This document shows, piece after piece, positions 22,870 through 33,229 of a stretch of 64,000 bases of DNA. The stretch is from Sipunculus nudus. Taxonomy: Eukaryota; Annelida; Sipuncula; Golfingiida; Sipunculidae. Below the pieces are notes generated by a model. The model did not search any database and was not told the origin of the DNA. It saw nothing but the letters and a program-made list of their open reading frames with translations. Position 1 is the first letter of the stretch. Every line of letters starts with the position of its first letter. Location of the stretch: positions 16,444,576 to 16,508,575 of the forward strand of contig CM049309.1 of the NCBI GenBank assembly GCA_026874595.1, read 5' to 3'. A program made the translations under genes and the position numbers.

Positions 22870-23060
22870 AATGCATTAAAAAGTAAGGGTCAAGATACCA
22901 GATAACAATGCATCAGTGATAAAAATAAAAAATGATTAAGAAAATACTTTGTACAAGATCTTTTTAAATGAATTAAGTTCTGATCAAGGCTTGAGTTCTT
23001 CAGGCAGAGAGTTCCACTCTTTAACACCTTGATGTTGAAGAGTCTTAATGCCCTATTTTT
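22870..23060 (-). pseudogene. LINE C-terminal remnant
   Basis: Minus-strand translation in two frames gives 'IKTLQHQGVKEWNSLPEELK' then 'DQNLIHLKRSCTKYFLNH', the conserved 'WNSLP...FK..LK.YFL' tail of LINE RTs. It is isolated and frameshifted. Confidence 0.7.
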
Positions 23061-23875
23061 AGCGAACCTGTGAGCTTATGCGATGGCGCAGCGTCGTCCG
23101 TCCATCGTCAGCCGTCCGCCGTCAGCCGTCCGCCGTCCAGGGCTGGCTTTCCGCCGTCAATGGCTGTAAGTCAGAAACCGTCGGAGCTAGCAGCTCCAAA
23201 TTATATGTAAGAATTAGTCACATGTAAAACTTGGTGCCCTGGAGCTTATTATTCGGTATCTGCATTAATTTAGATTTTATAGAGAAAAAGCTTAAAACCC
23301 TTTAAAATCTTCTTCTCTGAAACTGTCCAGCCAAATTGTCCAATATTTCACAGAAATGATCCCTGGAACAATTTCTTTCAAGTTTGTTTGAATGGTTCCA
23401 GTTCGGAAATTTTTGGCCGAGTTACAGGAGGTTGAACTTAGTCATCTGTCCAAAAAACCCACTAAAATTAAAATATCAGAAACGGCTAGAGCTATAATCA
23501 CCAAATTTTATACCAATGTTTGTCACATATGTCGTATCTGATTTTGAGGTATTGGTGGCGCCACCTACATTGATGTGGTTTTTACAAGCGAAAATGTAAT
23601 TTTAAACTCTTCTAGCTTATACACTGATTTATGATGAAACTGTTAAGCTGAATAGTTTAAACTTTACAAGAATTATTCTATGGTAGGGTTCTGCCAGTTT
23701 TGTAAGAATAGATTGGGTAAATACAATTAAAAAAAAAAAACATTGTAGCCAATTGAAAAAGGCTTTCTGTATTTGAAAACAGATTTGAGTTTCAGCAGCC
23801 AAGTCAAGAGGTCACTCAGTACAAACAAGTGGGGTCCAGACATCACCATGGCAACTGACCTGGCTCAGGGGGAGT

Positions 23876-23917
23876 GTCTAGACAATGTGTCTAGACGTCT
23901 AGACACAGCGTCTAGAC
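23876..23917. promoter_or_regulatory. four GTCTAGAC palindromes (Smad-box-like)
   Basis: GTCTAGAC at 23876-23883, 23889-23896, 23897-23904 and 23910-23917. This 8-mer is the published palindromic Smad-binding element. It lies inside element H copy 2 between head and array. Function is untested; it may be a micro-expansion. Confidence 0.6.
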
Positions 23918-24004
23918 AATGTTTAGATGCAGAATTCCCAGATTATTGGAACTATATCTTTCAACTGTTTGAAAAACTTGGTTTGCATTTTAAGTGAATT
24001 GGGT

Positions 24005-25640
24005 TTTTAACATCAGGTCACATTTGAACTGCTGCGCCCTCATTTTTTGTTGACCTCTGATCTTTTCTCGCTGCCCAGCGTCCATTTGTGCGTCTGTTTC
24101 CACACATCAACCCGCATATCTCGGGAACCGTTTGACCGATTTGGCCAAAATTTTGCATGTGTATAGATCTCACTGGCTCTTCATCATTCTCATAGGCAAA
24201 ACTGGTGGCGCAACCTGCAACCACTTATGAACAGCGTCCATCTGTTCTTGGGATTAAATCACTCATATCTCAGAAGTGAATTGACTTATCCACCTGAAAT
24301 TTTGCAGGTTTATACATCCTGGAGAGCCTTTTAGATTTTTTGACAGGTGGCGCCACCTACATTCACGTTTACTCTGCAGACATCCAAGCTCATATCTCAG
24401 GAACCGTTTGACCGATTGGGCCAAAATTTTGCATGTGTATAGATCTCACTGGCTCTTCATCATTCTCATAGGCAAAACTGGTGGCGCAACCTGCAACCAC
24501 TTATGAACAGCGTCCATCTGTTCATCTGCCTTGGGATTAAATCACTCATATCTCAGAAGTGAATTGACTTATCCACCTGAAATTTTGCAGGTTTATACAT
24601 CCTGGACAGCTTTCTCGATTTTATGACAGGCGGCGCCACCTACATTCACGTTTACTCTGCAGACATCCAAGCTCATATCTCGGGAACCGTTTGACCGATT
24701 GGGTCAAAATTTTGCATGTGTATAGATCTCACATAGCTCTTCATCATAGGCAAAACTGGTGGCTCCACCTGCAACCACTTATGTACAGCGTTCTTCTGTT
24801 CATCTGCCTTGGGATAAAATCACTCATATCTCAGCAGTGGTTTGACTTATCCACCTGAAATTTTGCAGGTTTATACATCCTGGACAGCTTTCTCGATTTT
24901 ATGACAGGTGGTGCCACCTACATTCACGTTTACTCTGCAGACATCCAAGCTCATATCTCGGGAACCGTTTGACCGATTTGGCCAAATTTTGCATGTGTAT
25001 AGATCTCACATAGTTCTTCATCATACTCATAGGCAAAACTTGTGGCGTCACCTGCAACCTTTTATGCACAGAATCCATCTGTTCATGTGCCCTGGTGTAA
25101 AATCACTCATATCTCAGCAGTGGTTTGACATATCCACCTGACATTTTGCAGGTTTATACATCCTGGAAAGCTTTCTCGATTTTATGACAGGTGGCGCAAC
25201 CAATATTCACGTTTACTCTGCAGACATCCAAGCTCATATCTCGGGAACCATTTGACCGATTGGGCCAAAATTTTGCTTGTGTATAGATCTCACATAGCTC
25301 TTCATCATAAACAAAACGTGTGGTGCCACCTGCAACCACTTATGCACAGCGTCCATCTGTTCATCTGCCTTGGGATAAAATCACTCATATCTCAGCAGTG
25401 GTTTGACTTATCCACCTGAGATTTAGCAGGTTTATACATCCTGGACAGCCCTCTCGATTTTATGACAGGTGGCGCAACCAATATTCACGTTTACTCTGCA
25501 GACATCCAAGCTCATATCTCGGGAACCATTTGACCGATTGGGCCAAAATTTTGCTTGTGTATAGATCTCACATAGCTCTTCATCATAAGCAAAACCTGTG
25601 GTGCCACTTGCAAACACTTATTCACGTTTACTCTGCAGAC
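24005..25640 (+). repeat. tandem array of ~276-284-bp dimeric units
   Basis: The word GCATGTGTATAGATC (or GCTTGTG...) recurs at 24155, 24431, 24714, 24991, 25275 and 25553, giving periods of 276, 283, 277, 284 and 278. Each unit splits into two related halves of about 140 bp (both contain 'TCATATCTC', 'TTTGAC', 'AAATTTTGCA' and 'TATA.ATC'). The halves are joined by 'GGTGGCGCCACCT', whose GGTGGCGCCACC core is a perfect 12-bp palindrome. Divergence among units is low. Confidence 0.92.
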
Positions 25641-25948
25641 ATCCATGCTAATATGCAACACACCTTACTCTATTCCCCATGCCACTTAATCCATGCCTCA
25701 CTTAACCCGTCCCACTCTGATTTCTGCGGATACACATAGTCGCTGGTCGACTACCCATATTCTAGTTTTAAAATGTCCTAGTCTGAAACTTGCAGGTCCG
25801 AAATGTCCATTTTGCTGAAATCGTAATGACTAAGGTAGATATGCAGGATTTAAAAGGATCAATATTAAATTAAAAAAGAAACCTCCATTCATACTCCCAA
25901 ACTTTGCACAGGTTCGCATTAGGCCTGTAGGCCTTTTTCTGTGTTTTT

Positions 25949-26945
25949 TTATGCTGAAGTAAAAGTCTGTCTGTTTTCACTATTTCCTAAATTATAATGT
26001 CTATTTGTTTTACATATTAATTCATTTAGGTACACTTGTCCTAGACCACGATATATTTTAAACACTGAAATGAACACTATTTTTTTCTGTGTCCAGCGAA
26101 GGTAAGTTTGATTTAAACAAGAGTTTATTATATGTACTTTTGTAGACATTAAAGACATATCAAGGACCTCGTTCCTGGGTTTTTTTTTCTATTGAATTTG
26201 TAATTTTCTTGTTAGTAAAGTTTCATTAAGTGCAACAATATATCATGTGACTCAATATATAACATCTAAGTATAATGTAAGACAACAGTCTGATTCTATG
26301 TTTTTGCTCACTCTTTTAAGAGCATATAATGTTTTTGCACATTTTTTGATAATGTTGGATATATTTTCTGTGAAACTTAAATTTCTACCAATTTGTATCC
26401 CAAGAAAGGTTTCAGACTGTGATGGTTTTATAACAAATTTATGTAAACATATGTTTTCTGTTCAGGGTATTTCCCAAAATAGATATGTGATTTTTTCCCC
26501 GGATTTGCCTGCATATTGTTTTGATTAAACCATTGAAGAGCAATTTTATTTCATTAGTGAGAGATTTTACAAGTTTATCCTGACTGTTTGCAGTTATGTA
26601 AAGTGTGTTGTCATTAGCATAGTTACCTATTTTACCTCTGCTGAAGACATACATAAAATCATCCATAAAGAAGTTCAAGAGTGTCGGGCAAATAATCGAG
26701 CCCTGTGGAGTACCATATGTTTTCCGTTTAGCCATCAGTTAGTCGAATTGTAAACAACCAAAAGCTTTACTAAGGTCCATTAGAACTGCTCCTACTTTGT
26801 GTTTTTTTATCGAATGCTTCTATCCAAATATCAGTAAAATATAATAGGACACTGTCAGTACAATGCCCTTTTCTATATGCAGAAATCTCCGGACTAACTA
26901 AACAGCCTTCATTTATAAATACTTTGTGTGGCCCCTAAGGTAAGC
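25949..26945 (-). pseudogene. LINE RT remnant with YADD changed to YAND
   Basis: Minus order: 'EISAYRKGHCTDSVLLYFTD' (about 26,880), a frameshifted 'AVLMDLSKAF' block, 'YGTPQGSIICPTLLNFFMDD' (about 26,700), then 'KIGNYANDNTLYITANSQ'. The first catalytic Asp of YADD is Asn (AAT codon at 26613-26615). Then 'FLGIQI'-like fragments in shifting frames (26.4-26.2 kb) and 'VFKIYRGLGQVYLNELI' (about 26.04 kb), a typical LINE C-terminal motif. It is a different lineage from the 19-21.7 kb LINE. Confidence 0.88.
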
Positions 26946-27186
26946 GGCAAAGCTTACGAGCGCCCATGATGTTTCGCTCTGCCCGAAAGTTCGTGATTTC
27001 ACCAGGGTTTTGTAGGACCTTTGTGGACAAACTCTGTGTACGCGGCAGATGTTTGTGTTCAATTTGGTAACAAGGAGGTTTTGAACTTTCTTTTCCACAT
27101 TTTCTTCCTCTGTTTCTGGTATCCCTGTGAGTTTCGATGATGTATTGATGCAAATCGTCATAATTTTTCATCTGTTCAAAGTCCAA
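26935..27186 (-). pseudogene. LINE ORF1-like fragment
   Basis: Two overlapping frames give 'NYDDLHQYIIE', 'LTGIPETEEENVEKKVQNLL' and 'RVHRVCPQ'. This resembles the RRM-containing ORF1 proteins that accompany LINEs ('GIPE...EN...KV...L...AHR'). It lies directly upstream of the RT remnant on the same strand, so the two probably come from one element with the middle deleted. Frameshifted. Confidence 0.6.
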
Positions 27187-27232
27187 AACTGTTTCTGTTT
27201 ATTTCTTTTCACAATTTACCAATTATTGTTAA

Positions 27233-27738
27233 AGGGACATAATCAGAATCAATATTATGCCTATTCTTTCACACTATCAGTTCAGTTTTTCTTTTATACA
27301 AAGGTTTCCCAGCAGAACCATCCCAGCACACAGTCATTTCCTCGCATACGACTGTTTAACACCTTGTTATGACCGTGCGTGTTGGTAAACACAGTCCACG
27401 TGTGTCTGTTTACCACAACAAGGCCGAGAGACAGGAGGTCCGATTAATAGGGGCATCACGCGGTGTTTCAGTCTGCGTGAACATGTATTTTATTTTTTGG
27501 CTAAGTCAGTCAGGTTTTCCCTTGATTGAAACGTGTTGCGGCTCCGCGCTGCACACGGCCTCACGCACAGTGTTTATGTTGACACCCGCCATCGCGCCCG
27601 GTTCACTGTTTTCAACACTCGTTTACAGGAGTAGGCAAACGGTTTCAAGGCAATGTTTTGGCAGTTACAGATTTATTTTAAAGGGAAGAAACTATTTTTC
27701 GTGTTAACTCAACATGCTTCATAGGTGATTAGGTCCCT
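27233..27738. mobile_element. TTAA-flanked TIR element P, copy 1
   Basis: 506 bp bounded by TTAA (27229-27232 and 27739-27742). Ends AGGGACATAATC and GATTAGGTCCCT are inverted repeats with one mismatch. Homologous over its full length to 61162-61621. TTAA targets suggest a piggyBac-type transposase acting in trans. A 112-aa open frame (27369-27707 +) is not conserved in copy 2, so it is not a gene. Confidence 0.78.
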
Positions 27739-27744
27739 TTAAAA

Positions 27745-28130
27745 ATTTCATTATTCTGCTTTGTTCATTATTTCTGCTTCCTGCATGCGCAGTTTATCGT
27801 TAAATACTTTTGTCAGACATTCGCCATTGTGTATCATTTGTGTATCAGTTACATAAAATATAAAAACCCTTTATATGTGACATATAGTCCTCAGAAGACA
27901 AACATTGGCGTCAATGTATCCATATTTACCGAAATTGTAATTTTTTTTGATTGTCTGCTCAGTGGAGGAAATAAAGGTTACAACAACAACACTTTATCGA
28001 GGTCCCGATGGTGGTCATACTTTCGAGGTTTTAATATATATATATACATGTACAGTATCTACACAATTAAAAAAATGTATATAAGTAACCTATATGAATA
28101 ATCATATTCTATATCGAGGTATATTCAGTT
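27745..28130. other. unassigned DNA
   Basis: No supported feature; a short frame at 27829-28101 ends in a TA run. Confidence 0.5.
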
Positions 28131-28159
28131 GAGTTAAATATATTGCATCACCCTTGTAA

Positions 28160-28254
28160 TGGAATGTATACGCACTCATTGATTTGGACCATGGAATGTA
28201 CACATTCTATAGATATTCCATAGGATGAACACATTCAGCCTTGGCGTGGAATGT
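28160..28254. promoter_or_regulatory. three TGGAATGT motifs (TEAD/MCAT-like)
   Basis: TGGAATGT at 28160-28167, 28192-28199 and 28247-28254, the last extended to GTGGAATGT, the classical GT-IIC site. Partial ATTCCA and ACATTC words lie between. Could be an eroded minisatellite. Confidence 0.4.
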
Positions 28255-28430
28255 ATATGTTGTGTAGATTTTAGCTTACTATAGAGTGTGTACACTCTAT
28301 GAAACAAACCATAGAATAATGAAAGCTACTGAATGTAAAATAGCAATATAAATCTGTATGTTTATATATCTAAAACATCGACTTTTGTTACCATTATCAA
28401 TTTCTTTCATTACATATAAAACTGTTACAT

Positions 28431-28770
28431 TTAATGATGCTACTTCTGCTATTACATTTAACTACCACTGTAAACTCTGCTGACACAACTACAACCTGAA
28501 TAGTTCTGTTACAGCTACTTTTATTATTACTGCTACTACTATTACTAGTACTTCTACTACAGCACTACAGCATTTAACACTAACAATACTTCCACAGTGA
28601 CCATTTCTGCCGCAGGTACAGCTACCATCAACTTTAACAACGACTGTTATTATCATTTCTGATAAAACCTTTACCATTAATTTATATAATATCTTTTTTG
28701 CTAGAGCAATTACTACCTTGCAAAAAAATTAACTCCGGTCACCTCTATACTTCTACTACTATCACTCCTT
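28431..28770. repeat. degenerate (ACN)n triplet-rich region
   Basis: Enriched in CTACT, ACTGCTACTACTATT and similar triplets. The minus frame 28489-28677 is a valine-rich artefact of this. Confidence 0.65.
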
Positions 28771-28799
28771 ACTGTAGTTGGCTTTATATTCACAGAGCT

Positions 28800-28870
28800 G
28801 ACATTTCGCGATTTCTTCATTTTTAACATTTCGCGAGGGTTTCATTTTCGCAATTGCAAAAGAAATTATA
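28800..28870. repeat. CGCGAA-type palindromic repeat, fragment
   Basis: ATTTCGCGA appears twice plus TTTTCGCAATTGC, like the repeats near 42.98-43.05 and 47.9-48.2 kb. Confidence 0.5.
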
Positions 28871-29140
28871 AAAACTAAGTACGGCATTATTTGTATTGAT
28901 TATAAATTAAGATATAATCATACATTACCTCACTCACTTCTAGTTCATTCATTCGCTTTAAATATTTATTGTCATGAATAAGTGAGTAAGAAGAAGAAAA
29001 AATTCGATTCTTGTTTTTCAAAACGTGTATGTATTTATAGATTTTATTTTACGCAACGTCTTTACCATGTAACGTGTTAAACTATTTATGGAAACATAAT
29101 TGTAGAACATCCTATGCAGTGCATAATAATCCTAAGTCGT
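28871..29140. other. unassigned AT-rich DNA
   Basis: Nothing supported. Confidence 0.5.
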
Positions 29141-29141
29141 C

Positions 29142-29337
29142 ATGGTGACATCGGTCCCGCGGGCTGACAGATCCCCACGTGGGGACACTTATGGTCGTGC
29201 CGTCTCGACAGCCGAGCAACACCGGTTCCATAATATTACTTCACCGACGATAAAAGAGGAACTACCTGCAGGAAGTGTTTCTATGCCAGATCATGTCACT
29301 GTTTCAATCCATGTTTATCATACCCCCGCTAGGAAGG
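29142..29337 (+). CDS. possible host exon (doubtful)
   Basis: An ATG-started frame, clearly richer in GC than its AT-rich flanks, stays open to a plausible donor at GGAAG|GTATTA (29336-29338). The predicted 65-residue stretch is hydrophilic, with a basic N-terminal part ('RADRSPRGDTYGR') and 'SVSMPDHVTVSIHVYHTP'. No domain recognised. It could be a first exon, or an exonised element. Evidence is composition and a donor only. Confidence 0.25.
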
Positions 29338-29339
29338 TA

Positions 29340-31945
29340 TTATGTTTTCACCTCAGTTCGTTTTTTGGTATTTATGTTGGAAATTTTACGCAAAAAAAAC
29401 AGTTTTTTTTATAAAATTTTGTGAAGGGTATATATAAATTTGCTGGTTATAAAATGTGTCATCACTTGTACCATGTACTGATAAACGAACATTACTTTTA
29501 AACTGATGTACCGTACAAAATCATTCGACTGCCACCAGTTTACTTACCAATCTCGAGCATCATCTAAATATATATGTATAAACGTGTATGTCTGATGTTT
29601 AATAAAGTCCTTTGGCAGACTATCAGTGATTCAGCTCACCTGCCAATTACAAGATCCCGATACACGGTATTCTTTTTTTTATTATTATTTTTCTATGTAA
29701 ACATTGACCAATAAATGACAGCAAAAATGAAGCACAATGCAGAAGTTTACATGCATAACGTTTTTCAAAATTTTCCACCGTGGGAGGGAGACACCACCTC
29801 CCATACCCTCCCCGATCGGGGGCAAAGCATCCGCTTATTGCCCCCCCCCCCCCCCCATTCGGTTCATGCTATACGGTCCGGTTGTAGCTGTTATTATTGG
29901 GGTTTAAGCCTATAATCTTTTTGCATCATGTAAGTGTGTATTTCAGTGTATCTACAAATATAGTAGCCGAACTACTATTAGAGCAAAGTAGAAATAGAGA
30001 GAGAAAGAATAACACATGAAAAAGATTCTTTTTGAAGATCTGCCTTCATGCAGATCAGAAAATAACACAATGTAAAAACATGGTTAACTAAAGTTCTCTG
30101 TGGAGAAGTATTAGTTAACGGGTGCTAGTACCGTCGGGATTAAATCTAAAATCCTATGTTAAACCTGATAAGTTTTCTATAGATACTGGTATAGCGGTTT
30201 CAGATTATCCCCACGATACAGATTACCGGGGGTACTAAAAGTCGACTTAAGTTTCACAAGGGGATTTCAGACTCTCCCTCAATACAGTTGTTTCTATGCT
30301 TATTTTTAATTATTATGATTCCATATGATTTCGCGATTTCTAAAATTAGTTTGCATTATGTTGATATGTACGGTGTCATGCTCTCTGGAGAAGTGAGTGA
30401 TTCAATATCAATATTATTAACAATACATTTAACCGTTTTCATATGTTTTATTTCATATATTGCTTCCAGCTTTTAAATATTGCTCTACAATCACGTGTTA
30501 GGTTGAATTAACATGTCAAAACATAAGTATTTATCATTTAGCTGACTAGGCGAGTGATGGAAGGGGGCGGGGTTATCTGAACAGTGACGGGTTATCTGAA
30601 AAAGGGGGGGGGGCACTTCCAATGGGGGCAAGTCAGAAGTCGCCACATCCGTACTAAGTGATAAAATACAATCCCCAACTTCTCATACAATAAGAACGTG
30701 ACTCGAGTTCTGAATAAAACATGGCCGTAATAGCACGAATCATAGTAGGCGTATAACAAATAACAGTCTACAACATTCTGTGAGTCGTGACTGCGAGTAA
30801 TCTCACTTACAGGTGCACTGGCGGTAAATGTTACTGGTTGCGTAATGGTTGCATAAACATAAAAATTGTGATTTACAAAAACAACTCGAGTCTTCTACAG
30901 TGTTGTCAACTCCAACATTTTATTCCATAAACTAAAAACGTAATTTCCTTACAAGAAAATTGCATCATGGGACCAAAATATGTACAAAGTAGTCCTATTT
31001 CATTTCCTTCACATAATGGGCAGTAGAAATTCACCTATATATCAATGAATCTCCGGTTTTTTTCGTGTGTGTTGGAGAGGCATGTCTGTGTAAAGCTACG
31101 TTTCAATAGTAATATCAGCCTGTGAACTGTTCCCGTATCACGTTCGCTGACATGTTCGCCCCAACCCTGGTATTCACGACTTCGGCAGGCCACGTTTTAC
31201 CTGGAAGAACGTTTTATTCAACCGTCTCAATACAGTAGCTAAACCGTATGTATAACAACATTGCAATCACGTGGTGAGAACGTGCTGTGATCATTACGAG
31301 AAGGCGGTATTCAATTTCATCACGATTTTTCACGGAAATGCTACATTATGGCTTGCCTTGTCTGTACTGTGATCGAAACACTGCCTGTATACAAGGACTT
31401 TGCAATCAATGAGACCCGGGCTTTACCCGGGCGATGCTCCTTGCCTGTTGTCGTTTCGTCTGCCAACCATTGAATTAACAATTCACAATATCCTTATTGT
31501 GGTTCCTATATATCCTTTTCACTGATCCTTAATTAGACTAATACGTCTAATGACTTCTTTTGTATACATAACGATTTTACATAATGACAAAAATTGAAAA
31601 AAATAATGAATTAATAGTGTTTCTTCTTGTATTATTTATTTTGAATGAGGAAGCGGAAAGGAATTATATTTAAAAGCCCAGTTTTAACAAAAAAAAAGGT
31701 TGCTGTCTTTACTCACTAACTGATTCTTTTTCTATTCTCTGATTACATGATATGGGTGTCTCTGACTTGGAACTATAATTAATTGCTAAGATCAATTATA
31801 CATAACAAACTTTAAGCTTTAGGTTCATAATCAAAATTTAAATACATATCAAGAACGTTTTGAATGTCAAAATACGTTAGGATATGAGCTGATGCGTTTC
31901 AAATGAAACCAGGTATTAATTAACATTATAAGTTAAGTCGGAGTA
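29340..31945. other. unassigned DNA, no gene seen
   Basis: 2.6 kb without a recognisable repeat or coding stretch. Contains a poly-C tract (about 29841-29857), a G-rich patch (30,563-30,612) and modestly GC-richer sequence at 31,060-31,480. Could hold intron or intergenic DNA. Confidence 0.5.
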
Positions 31946-31949
31946 TATA

Positions 31950-32129
31950 TAGTGACACCTCGTTGTGTCGAAGTCGAAGGGACCCTCAGAAAACTTCGAC
32001 ACATCGGAGGTTTCGACACAAGCGGGTTTTATTTGGTTATAATTTAACTAAAGTTGTCCGAAATCGAGTCTGTAACTTCGACATAAGCGGGGTATTCGAC
32101 TTAAGCGAATTCGACACAACGAGGTTTCA

Positions 32130-32132
<3 letters not shown>
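31950..32132. mobile_element. Tigger-derived MITE (183 bp)
   Basis: Short palindromic element: left end TAGTGACACCTCGTTGTGTC, right end reverse-complemented CAGTGAAACCTCGTTGTGTC. Flanked by TA on both sides. 'CTTCGACA' and 'TTCGACTTAAGCG' words recur inside. CAGTGAAACCTCG is the characteristic Tigger/pogo terminus. The right flank is a (TA)n tract. Confidence 0.88.

Positions 32133-32191
<59 letters not shown>
32133..32191. repeat. (TA)n microsatellite
   Basis: About 29 TA units starting at the target TA of the MITE. Confidence 0.97.
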
Positions 32192-32195
<4 letters not shown>

Positions 32196-32475
32196 GCCTC
32201 GCTGAGAGTGAAAGGATACATGTCTGACTATTAGTGACGCATTTTTATTTATTATCTATAAGTCTAAAATTAAGTTAAGCAAAACATTATAAGGAATGGG
32301 AATATATTCTGATTTGACTGTATTTCTTCTTGTTTTTAGTGGGTGATAATTTATTTTAGTTTGCAGAGAAGCATGAAAACTAAGTAAGGATAGCATACAC
32401 AGTAAGGGTCTAAGCGCATGGAATAGTTGAAAATTGGATGCAAGCCCAAAACCTTGTCAGTTACAAGTCAAAGCG
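32192..32475. other. unassigned AT-rich DNA
   Basis: Nothing supported. Confidence 0.5.
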
Positions 32476-32478
32476 ACG

Positions 32479-33219
32479 TACCTGTCCCTGTACCTATAGG
32501 TACACATTTCAGTGTACCTGTACCTGTACCTGTTCCTGCCAGTCATGAGTAGGAAGTACCTTGTACCTGTACCTGTACCTGGAACTAAAGTACCTGTACC
32601 TGGTACAAGGTACTCCAGGTACATTATCATATTTTCAGGTTTTTAAATTTTTTTCTCTTTTAGTATTAAATTTGGTTACCTGTGGTGTAAATAATCAGCA
32701 AGCCATCAATTTGATAAACTGCTTATGAAATGAAATTTTATCACACCTCCAGAATGGTCAAATGTATGAAATCAGCTATAAACCACTAATTTGAGAAATC
32801 ATTTGATTATACTGTACTTGGTGCACTTATAAACATTGAGTACACAAATATCATGTCTGTGAAGTATGGTGTCAAAATAATCACTCTCTTACTGTACTTG
32901 ATGTACTTAATGGACTTTAAATAGACTTGAATTTCATATTTGTGAATATATGGTGTCATACTTTACTCGGTGCACTTAATGGACTTTTAATACACTTGCA
33001 TATCATGTTTGTGAATGTTTGGTTCCATACAGTAAGTAAGTTCTAATAAAATATACTTCAGTATTGTTTGATAGAAAAAGGCATGTAAACTTGCATATAC
33101 GTGAATTTATGCCGTAAAAAACGTCTTTGAAGTGACCTCCAAAAAATGTACCTGTAACTGTTCCTAGGTACTTTCTAAAGTACCTGTACCTGTACCTAGG
33201 TACTTTCACTTGTACCTGG
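32479..33219. repeat. TACCTG-bounded repeat with inner ~90-bp tandem units
   Basis: Both ends are rich in GTACCTGTACCTG hexamers (32,479-32,625 and 33,149-33,219), with inverted words such as GGTACAAGGTAC. The core carries about three ~85-95-bp units sharing 'TGTACTTG.TG.ACTTA', 'TTTGTGAA..ATGGTGTCA' and 'ATGGACTTT' (32,810-33,030). Looks like one interspersed element, but no target duplication is evident. Superfamily unknown. Confidence 0.7.
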
Positions 33220-33229
33220 CCCCAACCGT

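Larger units (their letters stand above)
23064..25765 (+). mobile_element. Helentron-like element H, copy 2 (most complete)
   Basis: Starts with 'GTGAGCTTATGCGATGGCGC' (about 23,071) and a CGTCCGTC-rich stretch (23,090-23,150), a head characteristic of mollusc non-autonomous Helentrons. The middle is about 850 bp of non-coding DNA with 'CAGAAACGGCTAGAGC'-type blocks. The 24,005-25,640 segment is a six-unit tandem array. The 3' end is the shared 'CCATGCTAATATGCAACACACC' segment, a perfect hairpin TAGTCG (25737-25742), loop CTGGT, CGACTA (25748-25753), then CTAG at 25762-25765 followed by T. No Rep/helicase is encoded, so it would be non-autonomous. Boundaries are inferred from comparison with copies 1 and 3. 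Confidence 0.72.

Noticed and set aside
24005-25640. CRISPR-like regular repeats
   Set aside because: Units are ~280-bp contiguous tandem copies with no spacers, in a eukaryotic transposon.
27369-27707. 112-aa open frame
   Set aside because: Lies inside the TTAA element and is not preserved in the second copy.
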